Both the position numbers and the translations under genes were made by a program. The notes beneath the pieces were generated by a model. That model saw only the letters and a list, made by a program, of their open reading frames with translations. It was not told where the DNA came from and made no database searches. From Pseudomonas sp. 7SR1 (lineage in GTDB: Bacteria > Pseudomonadota > Gammaproteobacteria > Pseudomonadales > Pseudomonadaceae): a stretch of DNA of 64,000 nt. This document shows, piece after piece, positions 1 to 8,832 of this stretch; position 1 is the first letter of the stretch, and the number at the start of each line of letters is the position of its first letter. The stretch lies in assembly GCF_900156465.1 (NCBI RefSeq), contig NZ_LT707064.1:4045001-4109000 (forward strand), in the 5' to 3' direction.

Positions 1-399
1 GCCCACGCTGTAGCGCTTGGCATCCTCGAGGCTGGCCAGGACGATGTCGTGGCGCTCGCGCAGCTTGTAGAGCTTGATCGTGACTCGCTCCAGCTCCCCG
101 ACCCATTTGAACAGCGATTCACGCAAGGGGGTACGATCCATGGGATAGATCAGCACGTTGGGCTCGTGCAGGGCTTTCTCGTAGGCCCGGGCCCAGGGAT
201 ACAGCAGGATGCGGTGATCGGTCAGGCCGGCCTTGTTCAGGGTTTCCTCGACGACGCGGGTGCCCGGCCCGACCAGCTTGCCTTCGCGGGGGTATGCGTA
301 GAGTGAATCCTCGGTGACCACTTCGATCCCCGCACCACGGCTTTCCAGGCAGGCCAGGGCCAGCAACAACGACAGGCAGAGCGGCAGACGACGGTGCAT
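1..399 (-). CDS. Periplasmic solute-binding protein (SBP_bac_3 type), 3' end outside window
   Basis: The reading frame stays open to base 1, so only the first 133 residues are present. An N-terminal signal peptide (MHRRLPLCLSLLLALACLES) is followed by the start of an amino-acid-type periplasmic binding fold. The stretch VLIYPMDRTPLRESLFKWVG closely matches the same region of the protein at 1761-2531, so the two are paralogues. A GAGG ribosome binding site lies about 6 bases before the ATG. It starts 16 bases after the diguanylate cyclase stop, so it is probably the last gene of that unit. The ligand cannot be told. No ABC permease or ATPase is visible, so it may act as a sensor partner rather than a transporter component. 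Confidence 0.85.
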   Translation of the reverse strand, partial: MHRRLPLCLSLLLALACLESRGAGIEVVTEDSLYAYPREGKLVGPGTRVVEETLNKAGLTDHRILLYPWARAYEKALHEPNVLIYPMDRTPLRESLFKWVGELERVTIKLYKLRERHDIVLASLEDAKRYSVG

Positions 400-415
400 A
401 TAGGCCTCACGGGTG

Positions 416-1759
416 TCAGAAGGCGACGCAATTGCGTCCCTGGTGTTTGGCTCGGTACAACGCCTGGTCGGCGCATTGCAGCAACAGGTCGAAGTGATTC
501 ATGGTGCGAGGATCCAGTTCGGCCACACCGATGCTCAGGGTGACGAAGGGCGACACCGTCGAGCCGCTGTGGGGCAATTGGCGTTCGGCCAGGTGCGCGC
601 GGACCCGTTGGGCCGCCTCGTAAGCCTGGCTGGCGTCGACGTTGGGCAGTACCACGACGAACTCTTCGCCGCCAACCCGGGCGGTCAGTTCCCCCGAGCG
701 CCCGAAGACACTGCGCAGGGTTTCGGCGATCTGCTGCAGACACTCGTCGCCCTTGATATGGCCGTAGGTGTCGTTGTAGGTCTTGAAGAAATCTACATCG
801 CACATCAGCACCGCCAGCGGCGTGCCGTGGCGCAGCGCGCGGCGAAATTCGATTTCCTTCAGTTCGTCGAAGTAGCGGCGGTTGGGCAGTCCCGTCAATG
901 CGTCGTGGCGTGACAACGCTTCGAGGGACTGGTTGGCTGCCTTCAGTTCCGCGGTACGTGCCTCGACCAGCTCGGCCAACTGGTCGCGGCTGGCTGCCAT
1001 GGCCAGTTCATCCAGGCGCTGGCGTTCCAGGTGGGCGTGGAGGTTGTCCTGCAATTCATTGACCTGGGACTCCAGCAGGCTCAACTCGTCCTGGCGCCGT
1101 ACCGAGCGCTGCAGCTTGAAGTGCCGTTTGAGGGTATCGGGCGTGAGCTGGCCCAGGTGCCGGGCGATATGGACCACATGCACGGTCACCAGGCGATTGA
1201 ACATGGTCATGACCAAGCCGGCCAGCAGCAGCGACTGGACAAGCTGGGTGATGACGATGCTGCGGGCCTCGCCCCAGAGGCGCTCCCACAACAGGTTGCT
1301 GTCGCCTTCGATGATCAGCTCGCCGACTTTTTCGTTCGCCCCGGCATAGGGCTGCGCGACGAGCTCGCGACGCAACACAGGCGCAGGCCCCGGGGCCACG
1401 TTGGCGTATCGGTTGAGTTCGATGATTTCAGGGGGCTGGCCGGGACGTGGGATAGTGAGCAGCAATCGGCCCACCGGCGCGGCCTTCGCGACGCTGGCCA
1501 GTTGCTTGCCCAGCGATTCGCGATCCATTTCCCAGATGGCATGGGCCAGCGTGTTCTGGAACACCTGGTCGATCAGTACCAGTTCGGAGTTCATTTCCGC
1601 CAGGTTGTTTTCCCACGCCAGCCAGGTCCGCAAGGTGACCATCGCCAGGGTGAAAAGCAGGCAGAACAGCAGCGTCGCCAGTACCAGCCGACGGCCTAGC
1701 GAGCTGAATGCCTTGATACGTGGCTGTTTCGCGGACGATGTCTCTGAATTGCGCGCCAT
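416..1759 (-). CDS. Membrane-bound diguanylate cyclase with periplasmic sensor region
   Basis: Makes cyclic di-GMP from two GTP. From the chosen ATG (447 aa) there is a membrane helix at about 20-42, a periplasmic stretch of about 120 residues, a second helix near 175-195, a HAMP/coiled-coil linker, then a C-terminal GGDEF domain. The active-site loop reads GGEEF, and ALTGLPNRR and CDVDFFK are intact. The I-site position reads RSGE instead of RxxD, so classical product inhibition may be missing. The start is placed one base after the stop of the upstream binding-protein gene, implying translational coupling; an upstream in-frame ATG at 1786 would overlap that gene. It is sandwiched between two binding proteins, suggesting that they feed it a ligand signal (inference). 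Confidence 0.9.
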   Translation of the reverse strand: MARNSETSSAKQPRIKAFSSLGRRLVLATLLFCLLFTLAMVTLRTWLAWENNLAEMNSELVLIDQVFQNTLAHAIWEMDRESLGKQLASVAKAAPVGRLLLTIPRPGQPPEIIELNRYANVAPGPAPVLRRELVAQPYAGANEKVGELIIEGDSNLLWERLWGEARSIVITQLVQSLLLAGLVMTMFNRLVTVHVVHIARHLGQLTPDTLKRHFKLQRSVRRQDELSLLESQVNELQDNLHAHLERQRLDELAMAASRDQLAELVEARTAELKAANQSLEALSRHDALTGLPNRRYFDELKEIEFRRALRHGTPLAVLMCDVDFFKTYNDTYGHIKGDECLQQIAETLRSVFGRSGELTARVGGEEFVVVLPNVDASQAYEAAQRVRAHLAERQLPHSGSTVSPFVTLSIGVAELDPRTMNHFDLLLQCADQALYRAKHQGRNCVAF

Positions 1760-1760
1760 G

Positions 1761-2531
1761 TCACAGCCATTTGCGCAAGATGGCATCGTAGACGCCGTTG
1801 CGCTGGATCGCCTCCAGGCCCGCGCGGAATTTCTCCACCGTCTCGGCCGGTGTCTTGCGGCTGAACGCCATGCTCAGGCCTTCCTCGCTGCTGAGGTCGG
1901 GAATCGGCAGCGAACGAATCAGCACCTTGGCCGGGTCCTCGCCATTCTGGCGGGCCAGGTATTGTGCGTTGAGCTCGTTGGAAATCCACATTTCCACGTG
2001 ATCGACCTTGAGCTTGCGGTAGTTATGCTCGTACTTGGTACTCGACTGCAGTTGCTCGCCAATGCGGAATCCCTTCGCGATGAGGTATTGCTCGCCGACG
2101 TCCTGGTTGACGGTGGCGATCTGGTAATGACGGGCATCGTCCAGGGAACTGAGCTTCACCGGCCGCTCGGCCAGCGAATACAGGAACCAGCGGGTCGGTG
2201 CAATGGCGCCCACCCAGTGGAACAGCGGCTCGCGGGCCGGCGTGCGGGAGATGGAATAGATCAGGACATTGCCTTCGTTGAGCGCCAGCTCGTAGGCCCG
2301 TGCCCAGGGCATGACATGGATTGGCGCCTCCACGCCGATTTCCTTGAGCACCGCCTGGACCACCTCGGTGCTCATGCCGGTCACCCGGCCATCCTGGGTC
2401 ATGTTGTAGGGCGGCAGCTCCTCCGTGACGATACGCAGCGGAGCCTCTGCCGCGGCGTTCGGCGAGAGTGCGCCGACGGCCATGAGCATCAGGACGCCAA
2501 GCATCAGTAAACGGTTAAGCGGCAAGACCAT
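1761..2531 (-). CDS. Periplasmic solute-binding protein (SBP_bac_3 type)
   Basis: A 256-residue exported protein with a signal peptide ending near AAAEA. The mature start (LRIVTEELPPYNM) is typical of amino-acid-type periplasmic binding proteins, and the whole domain fits the roughly 230-residue family length. It is the first gene of a three-gene minus-strand unit with the diguanylate cyclase (one-base spacing) and a second binding protein. No transport permease is encoded nearby. Standalone binding proteins of this kind may be orphan transport components or ligand-sensing partners of membrane signalling enzymes. The second role is inferred only from gene order. Confidence 0.88.
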   Translation of the reverse strand: MVLPLNRLLMLGVLMLMAVGALSPNAAAEAPLRIVTEELPPYNMTQDGRVTGMSTEVVQAVLKEIGVEAPIHVMPWARAYELALNEGNVLIYSISRTPAREPLFHWVGAIAPTRWFLYSLAERPVKLSSLDDARHYQIATVNQDVGEQYLIAKGFRIGEQLQSSTKYEHNYRKLKVDHVEMWISNELNAQYLARQNGEDPAKVLIRSLPIPDLSSEEGLSMAFSRKTPAETVEKFRAGLEAIQRNGVYDAILRKWL

Positions 2532-2735
2532 CGATGATTACCTATACGACCAGCAGAGCCCGGCAAGGCTTGGAGTCCTTCTACTCGATTGTTATCGGCT
2601 GGGCGGGCGCCTGCTTGAGGGCCACCTGTCAAAGCGCGACCGCCATTCGACCCTCCCCACGTTCCTTTAAATGAACCGTGCCCGCAAGAGCCCTGTCATT
2701 CGTTGGGTCAGGAACGACAACTCATGGAGCCGCCG

Positions 2736-4361
2736 ATGCGACCTTTGCCCTTTACCAGCCTTTGCTTCACTGCCGTGCTCTGCGCGGCCTGCTCAAGCCA
2801 ACCCGCTGCGACCTGGAGCTACATGGATGCCCGGGATCGCGTCACCCAGACGCCCGACCAGGCCTATCCCGAACTGTTCGAGGCAGTGCAGCGTGGCGCG
2901 ATCTTCACCGACCAGAAGCACTTCGTGGACGCACTGCCCAAGCGTGATCCGGCGACGATCCGCGCCGATTACCTGGCCCGTCGCGACGCCGCCGGCTTCG
3001 ACCTGAAGGCTTTCGTCGAGGACAACTTCATCGAGTCTGGCGAAGCCCTGAGCCCGGCGCCCAAGCCCGGGGCGCCCATCAAGGAACACATCGACAAGCT
3101 CTGGCCGGTGCTCAGCCGAACGTATCGGCAAGTGCCGCCATACAGCAGCCTGCTGCCCTTGCCGGAACCCTATGTGGTCCCGGGCGGGCGCTTTCGCGAG
3201 ATGTACTACTGGGACTCCTACTTCACCATGCTGGGGTTGGAACAAAGTGGCGACAAGGCCCAGGTTCGCCACATGACCGACAACTTTGCCTACATGATCG
3301 ACACCTATGGCCACATTCCCAATGGCAACCGTACCTACTACCTGAGCCGGTCACAGCCGCCGTTCTTTGCCTACATGGTGGAGTTGCAGGCCCATATCGA
3401 AGGAAGCCAGGCCTATGGCCGATACCTTCCTCAACTGCAAAAGGAATATGCGTACTGGATGCAGGACAGCCAGACGCTCAAGCCCGGCACGGCCGCCCGC
3501 CATGTGGTCAAGCTCGCCGACGGCAGTGTGCTCAATCGCTACTGGGACGCCAGCCCGACGCCACGCCAGGAATCCTGGCTGCAGGACGTCAAGACCGCCG
3601 CACAAGCGCCCGACAGGCCTCGGGTAGAGGTGTGGCGCGACTTGCGGGCGGGCGCCGAAAGCGGCTGGGATTTCAGTTCCCGCTGGCTGGGCGACGGCAA
3701 GGACCTGGCCAGCATCCGCACCACCTCCATCGTGCCGGTGGACCTGAACAGTCTGCTCTACCACCTGGAACGCACCATCGCCAAGGCCTGTGAAACCACG
3801 CGAAACGCACCGTGCGTCCAGGCCTATGGCCAGCGCGCCGAGCAGCGCCAGCGAGCCATCGAAAAACACCTGTGGAATGAAGCGGCGGGTTACTACGTGG
3901 ACTACGACTGGCAGGAAAACCGTCAGCGGCCGGACCTCACTGCCGCGACACTGTTCCCCCTGTACACGGGCCTGGCTGGCGCCGAGCGCGGCCATCGTAC
4001 CGGGGAGGCCGTGCGCAAGGGGCTGTTGCGTCCCGGCGGCATCGCCACGACCCAGGTCGACAATGGGCAGCAGTGGGACGAGCCCAATGGTTGGGCACCG
4101 CTGCAATGGGTGGCGGTGCAAGGGCTGGACCGTTACCGGCAGACCGCGCTGGCCGGGCAGATCGGCCAGCGATTCCTGCAGCAGGTCCGCAAGCTCTATG
4201 ACGCCGAAGACAAACTGGTGGAAAAATACGACGTGTCGGGAGCCGGGCAGGGTGGCGGCGGAGGTGAATACGAGCTGCAGGACGGCTTCGGTTGGACCAA
4301 TGGCGTGACGTTGAAACTGCTGGAGAAATATGGCGAAAATACCGGAGCCGGCGCCCGGTGA
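2736..4361 (+). CDS. treA: Periplasmic trehalase (GH37)
   Basis: Hydrolyses trehalose to two glucose molecules in the periplasm. Both trehalase signatures are present: PGGRFREMYYWDSYF and QQWDEPNGWAPLQW. The C-terminus is glycine rich (GQGGGGGEYELQDGFGWTNG), as in TreA. Length is 541 aa from the chosen ATG, close to E. coli TreA. That ATG is preferred over in-frame ATGs at 2703 and 2724 because GGAG lies about 8 bases ahead and it gives a clean signal sequence (MRPLPFTSLCFTAVLCAACS). The Cys after AA hints at a lipoprotein, but position -3 is Cys, so the lipobox is not canonical. A DUF488 gene follows after 22 bases. Confidence 0.95.
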   Translation: MRPLPFTSLCFTAVLCAACSSQPAATWSYMDARDRVTQTPDQAYPELFEAVQRGAIFTDQKHFVDALPKRDPATIRADYLARRDAAGFDLKAFVEDNFIESGEALSPAPKPGAPIKEHIDKLWPVLSRTYRQVPPYSSLLPLPEPYVVPGGRFREMYYWDSYFTMLGLEQSGDKAQVRHMTDNFAYMIDTYGHIPNGNRTYYLSRSQPPFFAYMVELQAHIEGSQAYGRYLPQLQKEYAYWMQDSQTLKPGTAARHVVKLADGSVLNRYWDASPTPRQESWLQDVKTAAQAPDRPRVEVWRDLRAGAESGWDFSSRWLGDGKDLASIRTTSIVPVDLNSLLYHLERTIAKACETTRNAPCVQAYGQRAEQRQRAIEKHLWNEAAGYYVDYDWQENRQRPDLTAATLFPLYTGLAGAERGHRTGEAVRKGLLRPGGIATTQVDNGQQWDEPNGWAPLQWVAVQGLDRYRQTALAGQIGQRFLQQVRKLYDAEDKLVEKYDVSGAGQGGGGGEYELQDGFGWTNGVTLKLLEKYGENTGAGAR

Positions 4362-4383
4362 TCGCACGAGTCGAGGGCCGTCC

Positions 4384-4917
4384 ATGAGCCAAGTCGTCTA
4401 CACCATCGGTCATTCGACCCGGACCCTCGAGCAATTCGTCGAGATGCTCGAAGGCTTCCAGGTCGATACGCTTGTCGATGTCAGGACGGTTCCCCGCTCA
4501 CGGACGAACCCCCACTACAACCTCGATACGCTGCCCGGACAGCTGGCGGGGTACGGCCTGCGCCATGAGCGGATCCTGGCGCTTGGAGGCCTGCGGAAGA
4601 AATCCAGGACCATCCCCGAGCAAACCAATGGGTTCTGGGACAACCGCAGCTTTCATAACTACGCGGACTACGCGCTGTCGGAGGCGTTCGAGGAGGGGCT
4701 CCAGCGCCTCCTGGCACTCAGTGAAAACCACTGCTGCGCCATCATGTGCGCCGAAGCGGTCTGGTGGCGATGTCATCGCAGGATCATCGCCGATTATCTG
4801 TTGGTCCGTGGCGTCGACGTCATTCACATCATGGACCGGAACAAGTCGAACAAAGCGGTATTGAATCCCGCTGCGCGGGTACAGGGGCTGAAACTGACGT
4901 ATCCCGCGCCGGCGTAG
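4384..4917 (+). CDS. DUF488 family protein
   Basis: A 177-residue protein with the DUF488 hallmarks: YTIGHSTRTLEQFVEML at the N-terminus, DVRTVPRSRTNPHYN next, and a C-terminal CAEAVWWRCHRRIIADYL with paired Cys and His-Arg. The biochemical function of the family is not settled. The ATG at 4384 has a GAGGG motif just upstream and avoids the long overlap with treA that a start at 4330 would give. It is probably co-transcribed with treA (22-base gap). Nothing in the sequence ties it directly to trehalose metabolism. Confidence 0.85.
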   Translation: MSQVVYTIGHSTRTLEQFVEMLEGFQVDTLVDVRTVPRSRTNPHYNLDTLPGQLAGYGLRHERILALGGLRKKSRTIPEQTNGFWDNRSFHNYADYALSEAFEEGLQRLLALSENHCCAIMCAEAVWWRCHRRIIADYLLVRGVDVIHIMDRNKSNKAVLNPAARVQGLKLTYPAPA

Positions 4918-4939
4918 CGCAGGTGCGTCAGGCGAGGCG

Positions 4940-5875
4940 TCACGACGTCCGCGTGGCGGCCTCCGTGCGCACCACCATCCAGATGCCCAGCCCTGAAGCC
5001 GCCAGGCCTGCTGCCATTTGCCACGACAGCGGCTCGTCGAACATGGCCCAGGCCCACAGCATCGTAATGGGAGGGCTGAGGTAAAGCAGGCTGGTGATCC
5101 GGGTGGCGGATGCGCGACGCAGGCACAGCCAATAGAGCCCATACCCTCCGATCGTCGACAACCCGGCTGTCCATGCCACGCTGAGGGCGAACCCGACGCT
5201 GGGGATCGGCGCCAGGCTGCCCTGCGTCCCCTCGAGGATGCCGAAGGCAAGCCCGGAGACCGCGCATTGCAGCCAGAGATTGGGCAGCAGGCCCAACTGC
5301 TCGCGAGGGGCCAGGGCCTTCTGCCACAGTGTCGCGATCGCCAGCGACAGCATGCCCAGCAACGGCAAGGCATATGCCCACGCAGGAGCATCGCCCCAGG
5401 TCATCGCGCTCTGGGTCACCAAGGCGACTCCGGCCAGTCCGACCATCAATCCGATCCAGATCGGCCAGGCCAGGCGCCGCCCGAGCACGCCAGCGCTCAA
5501 CAGCGCCAGCCCTATCGGCAGCAGGTCGGCGAACAGCGCGGCAAGGCCGGCGGGCACGCCTAGGGCGATCCCCTGGGTGATACCGGCCAGGTACCCCGCC
5601 ATGGCCAGCAGGCCGATGCCTGCGTTTTTCAGCAGCACCGCAACGGGTGCCTGTCGCAACGCCGGAAGGGCGAAGGGAAACAGCAGGAGCGTGACCAGTA
5701 CGCAGCGCCAGAACACCACCAGCAGGGCCGGTGCGTAGTCCACCGAGAACCGCGCGCCGATGAATCCGGAGCTCCAGGCCAGCAGCAAGCCGGCCTCCAG
5801 GATCGGAAGTGGAATTGCCTGGCGCCAGTCAGGTCTGGGCAGGGCCTCGCAAGACATCGATTTATCAGGGTTCAT
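4940..5875 (-). CDS. EamA/DMT-family transporter
   Basis: An inner-membrane protein of about 311 residues with ten hydrophobic segments in two repeats, the layout of drug/metabolite (EamA) exporters. AWSSGFIGARFSV near the N-terminus is a common start of the first EamA repeat. The ATG at 5875 is used; a GTG two codons upstream (5881) is possible, and neither has a strong ribosome binding site. It is divergent from a LysR regulator starting 75 bases away, the usual arrangement when the regulator controls the exporter. The substrate cannot be predicted. Confidence 0.87.
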   Translation of the reverse strand: MNPDKSMSCEALPRPDWRQAIPLPILEAGLLLAWSSGFIGARFSVDYAPALLVVFWRCVLVTLLLFPFALPALRQAPVAVLLKNAGIGLLAMAGYLAGITQGIALGVPAGLAALFADLLPIGLALLSAGVLGRRLAWPIWIGLMVGLAGVALVTQSAMTWGDAPAWAYALPLLGMLSLAIATLWQKALAPREQLGLLPNLWLQCAVSGLAFGILEGTQGSLAPIPSVGFALSVAWTAGLSTIGGYGLYWLCLRRASATRITSLLYLSPPITMLWAWAMFDEPLSWQMAAGLAASGLGIWMVVRTEAATRTS

Positions 5876-5949
5876 GACCACAGGCTACGAAAGCGGCGTA
5901 ATCTAATAAATCAAAATATCCTGCAGCAGTGATTCAGGAGGATTGAATC

Positions 5950-6804
5950 ATGTCCGCCATTCTCGATATCGAGCTGATACGCACCTTCCATTGCGTCGCG
6001 CGAATCGGAAAGTTCAGCGCGGCGGCCGAGCAGCTCCACAAAAGCCCGGCGGCGGTAAGTGTGCACATCCAGCGCCTCGAGACGGTGGCCGGGGGGCGTT
6101 TGTTGAACCGTGACAACCAGTCCGTTTCCCTCACCGCACTGGGCAAGCGCCTGCTCCTGTCCACGAGTGAGCTGCTGAGTATCCATGACCGGGTGCTGGC
6201 GGATCTGCACGGTACCCACCTGGCCGGGCGCGTCACCTTCGGCGTACCGGACGAATACGCCGAGCATGTCATCCGCGACATCCTTCCGACTTTTTCCACC
6301 GCATGGCCCAACGTGGTGCTGGAGCTCAAGACGGCGCCAAGCTACGCGCTGCGGGACCAGGTGCTGCGTGGCAAGCTCCAGGCGGCGGTGATCGCCCAGC
6401 CGAAAGGCCAGCCCGGCCCTCAGGCGCAGGTCCTGGTGAGCACCACGCCGGTCTGGGTCGCGCCGGTCAACCTGGCGGCCAGCTCCCTGGACCCGCTTCC
6501 GCTGGCGGTGCATGCGCCGCAATGTCCCTATCGGCAAGCCATGATGCAGGGCCTCAGGCAAAGCGGCCGCAGGGTGCGCATCGTGCTGGAAAGTCCCTCC
6601 AACCAGGCCGTGAAGGCCTGCGTGGAGGCCGGGTTGGCCATCAGCCTGATCGACCGGGCGCGGGTGACGGCGCGCATGCAGATCCTCGACGACCTGGCGG
6701 TGATACCGGAGCATGAGGTGGTGTTCATGCGCTCCCAGGCGTCACACGCCGATGAGGCGGTGAGCCTGCTTTGCCGGACCTTGCAGCAGCACTTTCGACT
6801 GTAG
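5950..6804 (+). CDS. LysR-family transcriptional regulator
   Basis: A 284-residue regulator with an N-terminal winged helix-turn-helix (FHCVARIGKFSAAAEQLHKS, then AAVSVHIQRLE) and a LysR substrate-binding domain. AGGAGG lies 8 bases before the ATG and fixes the start. The divergent neighbour is an EamA exporter and the shared 74-base gap is AT rich, so exporter control and autoregulation are likely (inference from layout). The inducer is unknown. Confidence 0.92.
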   Translation: MSAILDIELIRTFHCVARIGKFSAAAEQLHKSPAAVSVHIQRLETVAGGRLLNRDNQSVSLTALGKRLLLSTSELLSIHDRVLADLHGTHLAGRVTFGVPDEYAEHVIRDILPTFSTAWPNVVLELKTAPSYALRDQVLRGKLQAAVIAQPKGQPGPQAQVLVSTTPVWVAPVNLAASSLDPLPLAVHAPQCPYRQAMMQGLRQSGRRVRIVLESPSNQAVKACVEAGLAISLIDRARVTARMQILDDLAVIPEHEVVFMRSQASHADEAVSLLCRTLQQHFRL

Positions 6805-6832
6805 CGGGAGCGGGGCGGACCCCGCTGCCTGT

Positions 6833-8548
6833 CTATTTGCCAACGGTCGACAGCGGTGGCGTGCGGGGCGGGATGCGTCGCTTGGAGCCCAGCGATTCGA
6901 ATGCCGCGGCCAGGCGCAGCAACGTCGAGTCGTCATAGGCACGGCCGGCGAACGTCAGCCCGACGGGCATGCCGATGTCTGCCATGATGCCCATCGGCAC
7001 GGTGACGGTGGGGACGCCCAGGTGCCGGATGGCGAGGTTGCCGTTGGCGACCCAGACGCCGTTGCTCCAGGCGATATCGGCAGACACCGGATTGACATCG
7101 GCATCCGCCGGCCCGACATCGGCGACGGTGGGGAAGATCACCGCGTCGAGCCCGAGCCGGTCCATCCAGTCCTCGAGGTCGATCCGGCGCGTTTCCTCGA
7201 GCCCCCGAAGACCGTCGGGCAGGGTGGGGATCTGGTCCCAGGGGGTGATACCGCGCTTGGCCATCTCCACGTACTTCTCCATGCCGGCGGCCAGGTCATC
7301 CTCCCGGTTGGGCAGGGTTCCCGGATCGTGCGGGAAGATCAGCGGGCCATCCACGTCGGCCAGGCGATTGAGGTTCGGATCATTGTTCGCCCGCAGGAAA
7401 TCGTCGAACGCCCAGGCCGAAAGGTCCCACAGCTCGTGGTGCAGGAACTCCCTGGACACCAGGCCGCGGGTAAACACCGTCGGCGCACCAGGGCGATCAC
7501 CCTCGCAGTTGGACACCAGCGGGAAGTCGACCTCGATGACTTCGGCGCCGCAGGCTTGCAGCGCCTGGCGGGCCTGCTCCCAGAGGTCGATCACCGAGGC
7601 CCGGGTGATGATGCGTTGCCCCGTCGGGCCACCGATGCCCGGGGCTTCGGCCGTGCCGGCCTCGGGATCGGCGTTGATGTACATGCGCGGCACACCGAAG
7701 CGGATGCCGGCAAGGGCACCGGCGTTGGCGGCAAGCCCGGGATAAGAGGCGGGGCGGACGGAGTCGACGCTCGGAAGGGGCACCCAGGGTTGCAGGCGCC
7801 ACAGGTCGCCACGGGTATCCGGGTCCTCTGCCACCACCACATCCAACACTTCGAGGAGATCGGCCATGGTCCTGGCGTAGGGCACGACGACGTCCATCGT
7901 GGGCGTCAGCGGCCAGTTGCCACGGACCGAGATCACACCGCGAGAAGGGGTATAGGCGCACAAGCCGTTGTTCGAGGCCGGCCCGCGTCCGCTGGACCAG
8001 GTTTCTTCGGCCAGGCCGAAGGCCGCGAAACTGGCGGCGGTGGCAGTGCCTGCTCCGTTCGACGAGCCGGAGGCGAATGGGGCGGTGAGGTAGTCGGCGT
8101 TGTACGGGCTTTGCGCGCGACCGTACACGCCGCGTTGCATGCCGCCGTTCGCCATGGGCGGCATGTTGGTCTTGCCCAGGCAGATCGCCCCGGCGGCGCG
8201 AAGCCGTTCGATGGTGAACGCGTCCCGGCAGGCCATCAGGTTGGCGAACGCCGGGCTGCCGGAAGCGGCGGTGAGCCCTTTGACCAGGTAACTGTCCTTC
8301 GCCGTATAGGGAATGCCGTCCAGGGGGCCCAGCGCCTGGCCCTTGGCCCGACGGGCATCGGATGCCCGGGCCTCGGCGAGCGCCTCGGGATTTCGCACCA
8401 CGACCGCATTGAGGGCGGTGGGCGTGTCGGGTCCATCGTAGGCATCGATCCTGGCAAGGTAGGCCTGGACCAGCTCGACCGCGGTCGTCTGGCCGGACTC
8501 GAGCGCGGCGCGCAGTTGGGCAATGGAAACTTCAGTGATTTCGATCAT
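6833..8548 (-). CDS. Amidase signature family hydrolase
   Basis: A 571-residue amidase-signature enzyme that would hydrolyse C-N amide bonds. The Ser-cisSer-Lys triad can be placed: Lys in GIPYTAKDSY, the cis-Ser in FASGSSNGAG, and the nucleophilic Ser in WSSGRGPASNNG. The loop before the nucleophile (EETWSSGR) differs from the more usual DTGGSIR form, but the Ser aligns. Its length exceeds GatA-type amidases because of a C-terminal extension. There is no signal peptide, so it should be cytoplasmic. It stands alone, convergent with the LysR gene. The substrate is unknown. Confidence 0.88.
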   Translation of the reverse strand: MIEITEVSIAQLRAALESGQTTAVELVQAYLARIDAYDGPDTPTALNAVVVRNPEALAEARASDARRAKGQALGPLDGIPYTAKDSYLVKGLTAASGSPAFANLMACRDAFTIERLRAAGAICLGKTNMPPMANGGMQRGVYGRAQSPYNADYLTAPFASGSSNGAGTATAASFAAFGLAEETWSSGRGPASNNGLCAYTPSRGVISVRGNWPLTPTMDVVVPYARTMADLLEVLDVVVAEDPDTRGDLWRLQPWVPLPSVDSVRPASYPGLAANAGALAGIRFGVPRMYINADPEAGTAEAPGIGGPTGQRIITRASVIDLWEQARQALQACGAEVIEVDFPLVSNCEGDRPGAPTVFTRGLVSREFLHHELWDLSAWAFDDFLRANNDPNLNRLADVDGPLIFPHDPGTLPNREDDLAAGMEKYVEMAKRGITPWDQIPTLPDGLRGLEETRRIDLEDWMDRLGLDAVIFPTVADVGPADADVNPVSADIAWSNGVWVANGNLAIRHLGVPTVTVPMGIMADIGMPVGLTFAGRAYDDSTLLRLAAAFESLGSKRRIPPRTPPLSTVGK

Positions 8549-8782
8549 GCTGTTATCGCTGGAGATGACGTGAGAGGGTTCGTGGCCACTTCAGGCGTCT
8601 GGAAGTGGACCGTCGATTTCATGCCGTGCACTGTACTACGGGACGGCCGGTCGAGGGTCTGCAAAATTGCCCACCCGTGAAGCCAGGACCCGGCCGGCAG
8701 GCGCCGCAAGCCGGACGGCTGCTCGCAAACCGAAGGGGGAGCCCGCCCGCCGGCACAGGAATTTCGGCCCATGGCTTTCCTT

Positions 8783-8820
8783 TATATCTGTAAAAACATA
8801 TATTCGTTTTTTCGCATATG
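8783..8820. promoter_or_regulatory. ArsR-type operator and overlapping promoter for gapdh-arsJ
   Basis: An AT-rich island in a GC-rich gap. Read on the minus strand, 8784-8803 is ATATATGTTTTTACAGATAT, very like the E. coli ars operator core (ATATATGTTTTTGACTTAT, from memory). It contains the imperfect inverted repeat TATATCTGT / ACATATA. A possible -10 (TATATT, 8799-8804) lies inside it, so binding would block transcription of the GAPDH gene that starts at 8833. A second half-site, CGCATATG, ends at 8820. No arsR gene lies next to it. Confidence 0.6.
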
Positions 8821-8832
8821 GGGGCAGGCGTC

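Noticed and set aside
2660..2735. Possible AlgU-type promoter before treA (GAACCG, then GTCAT)
   Set aside because: Only partial agreement with GAACTT-N16/17-TCTGA, so not listed.
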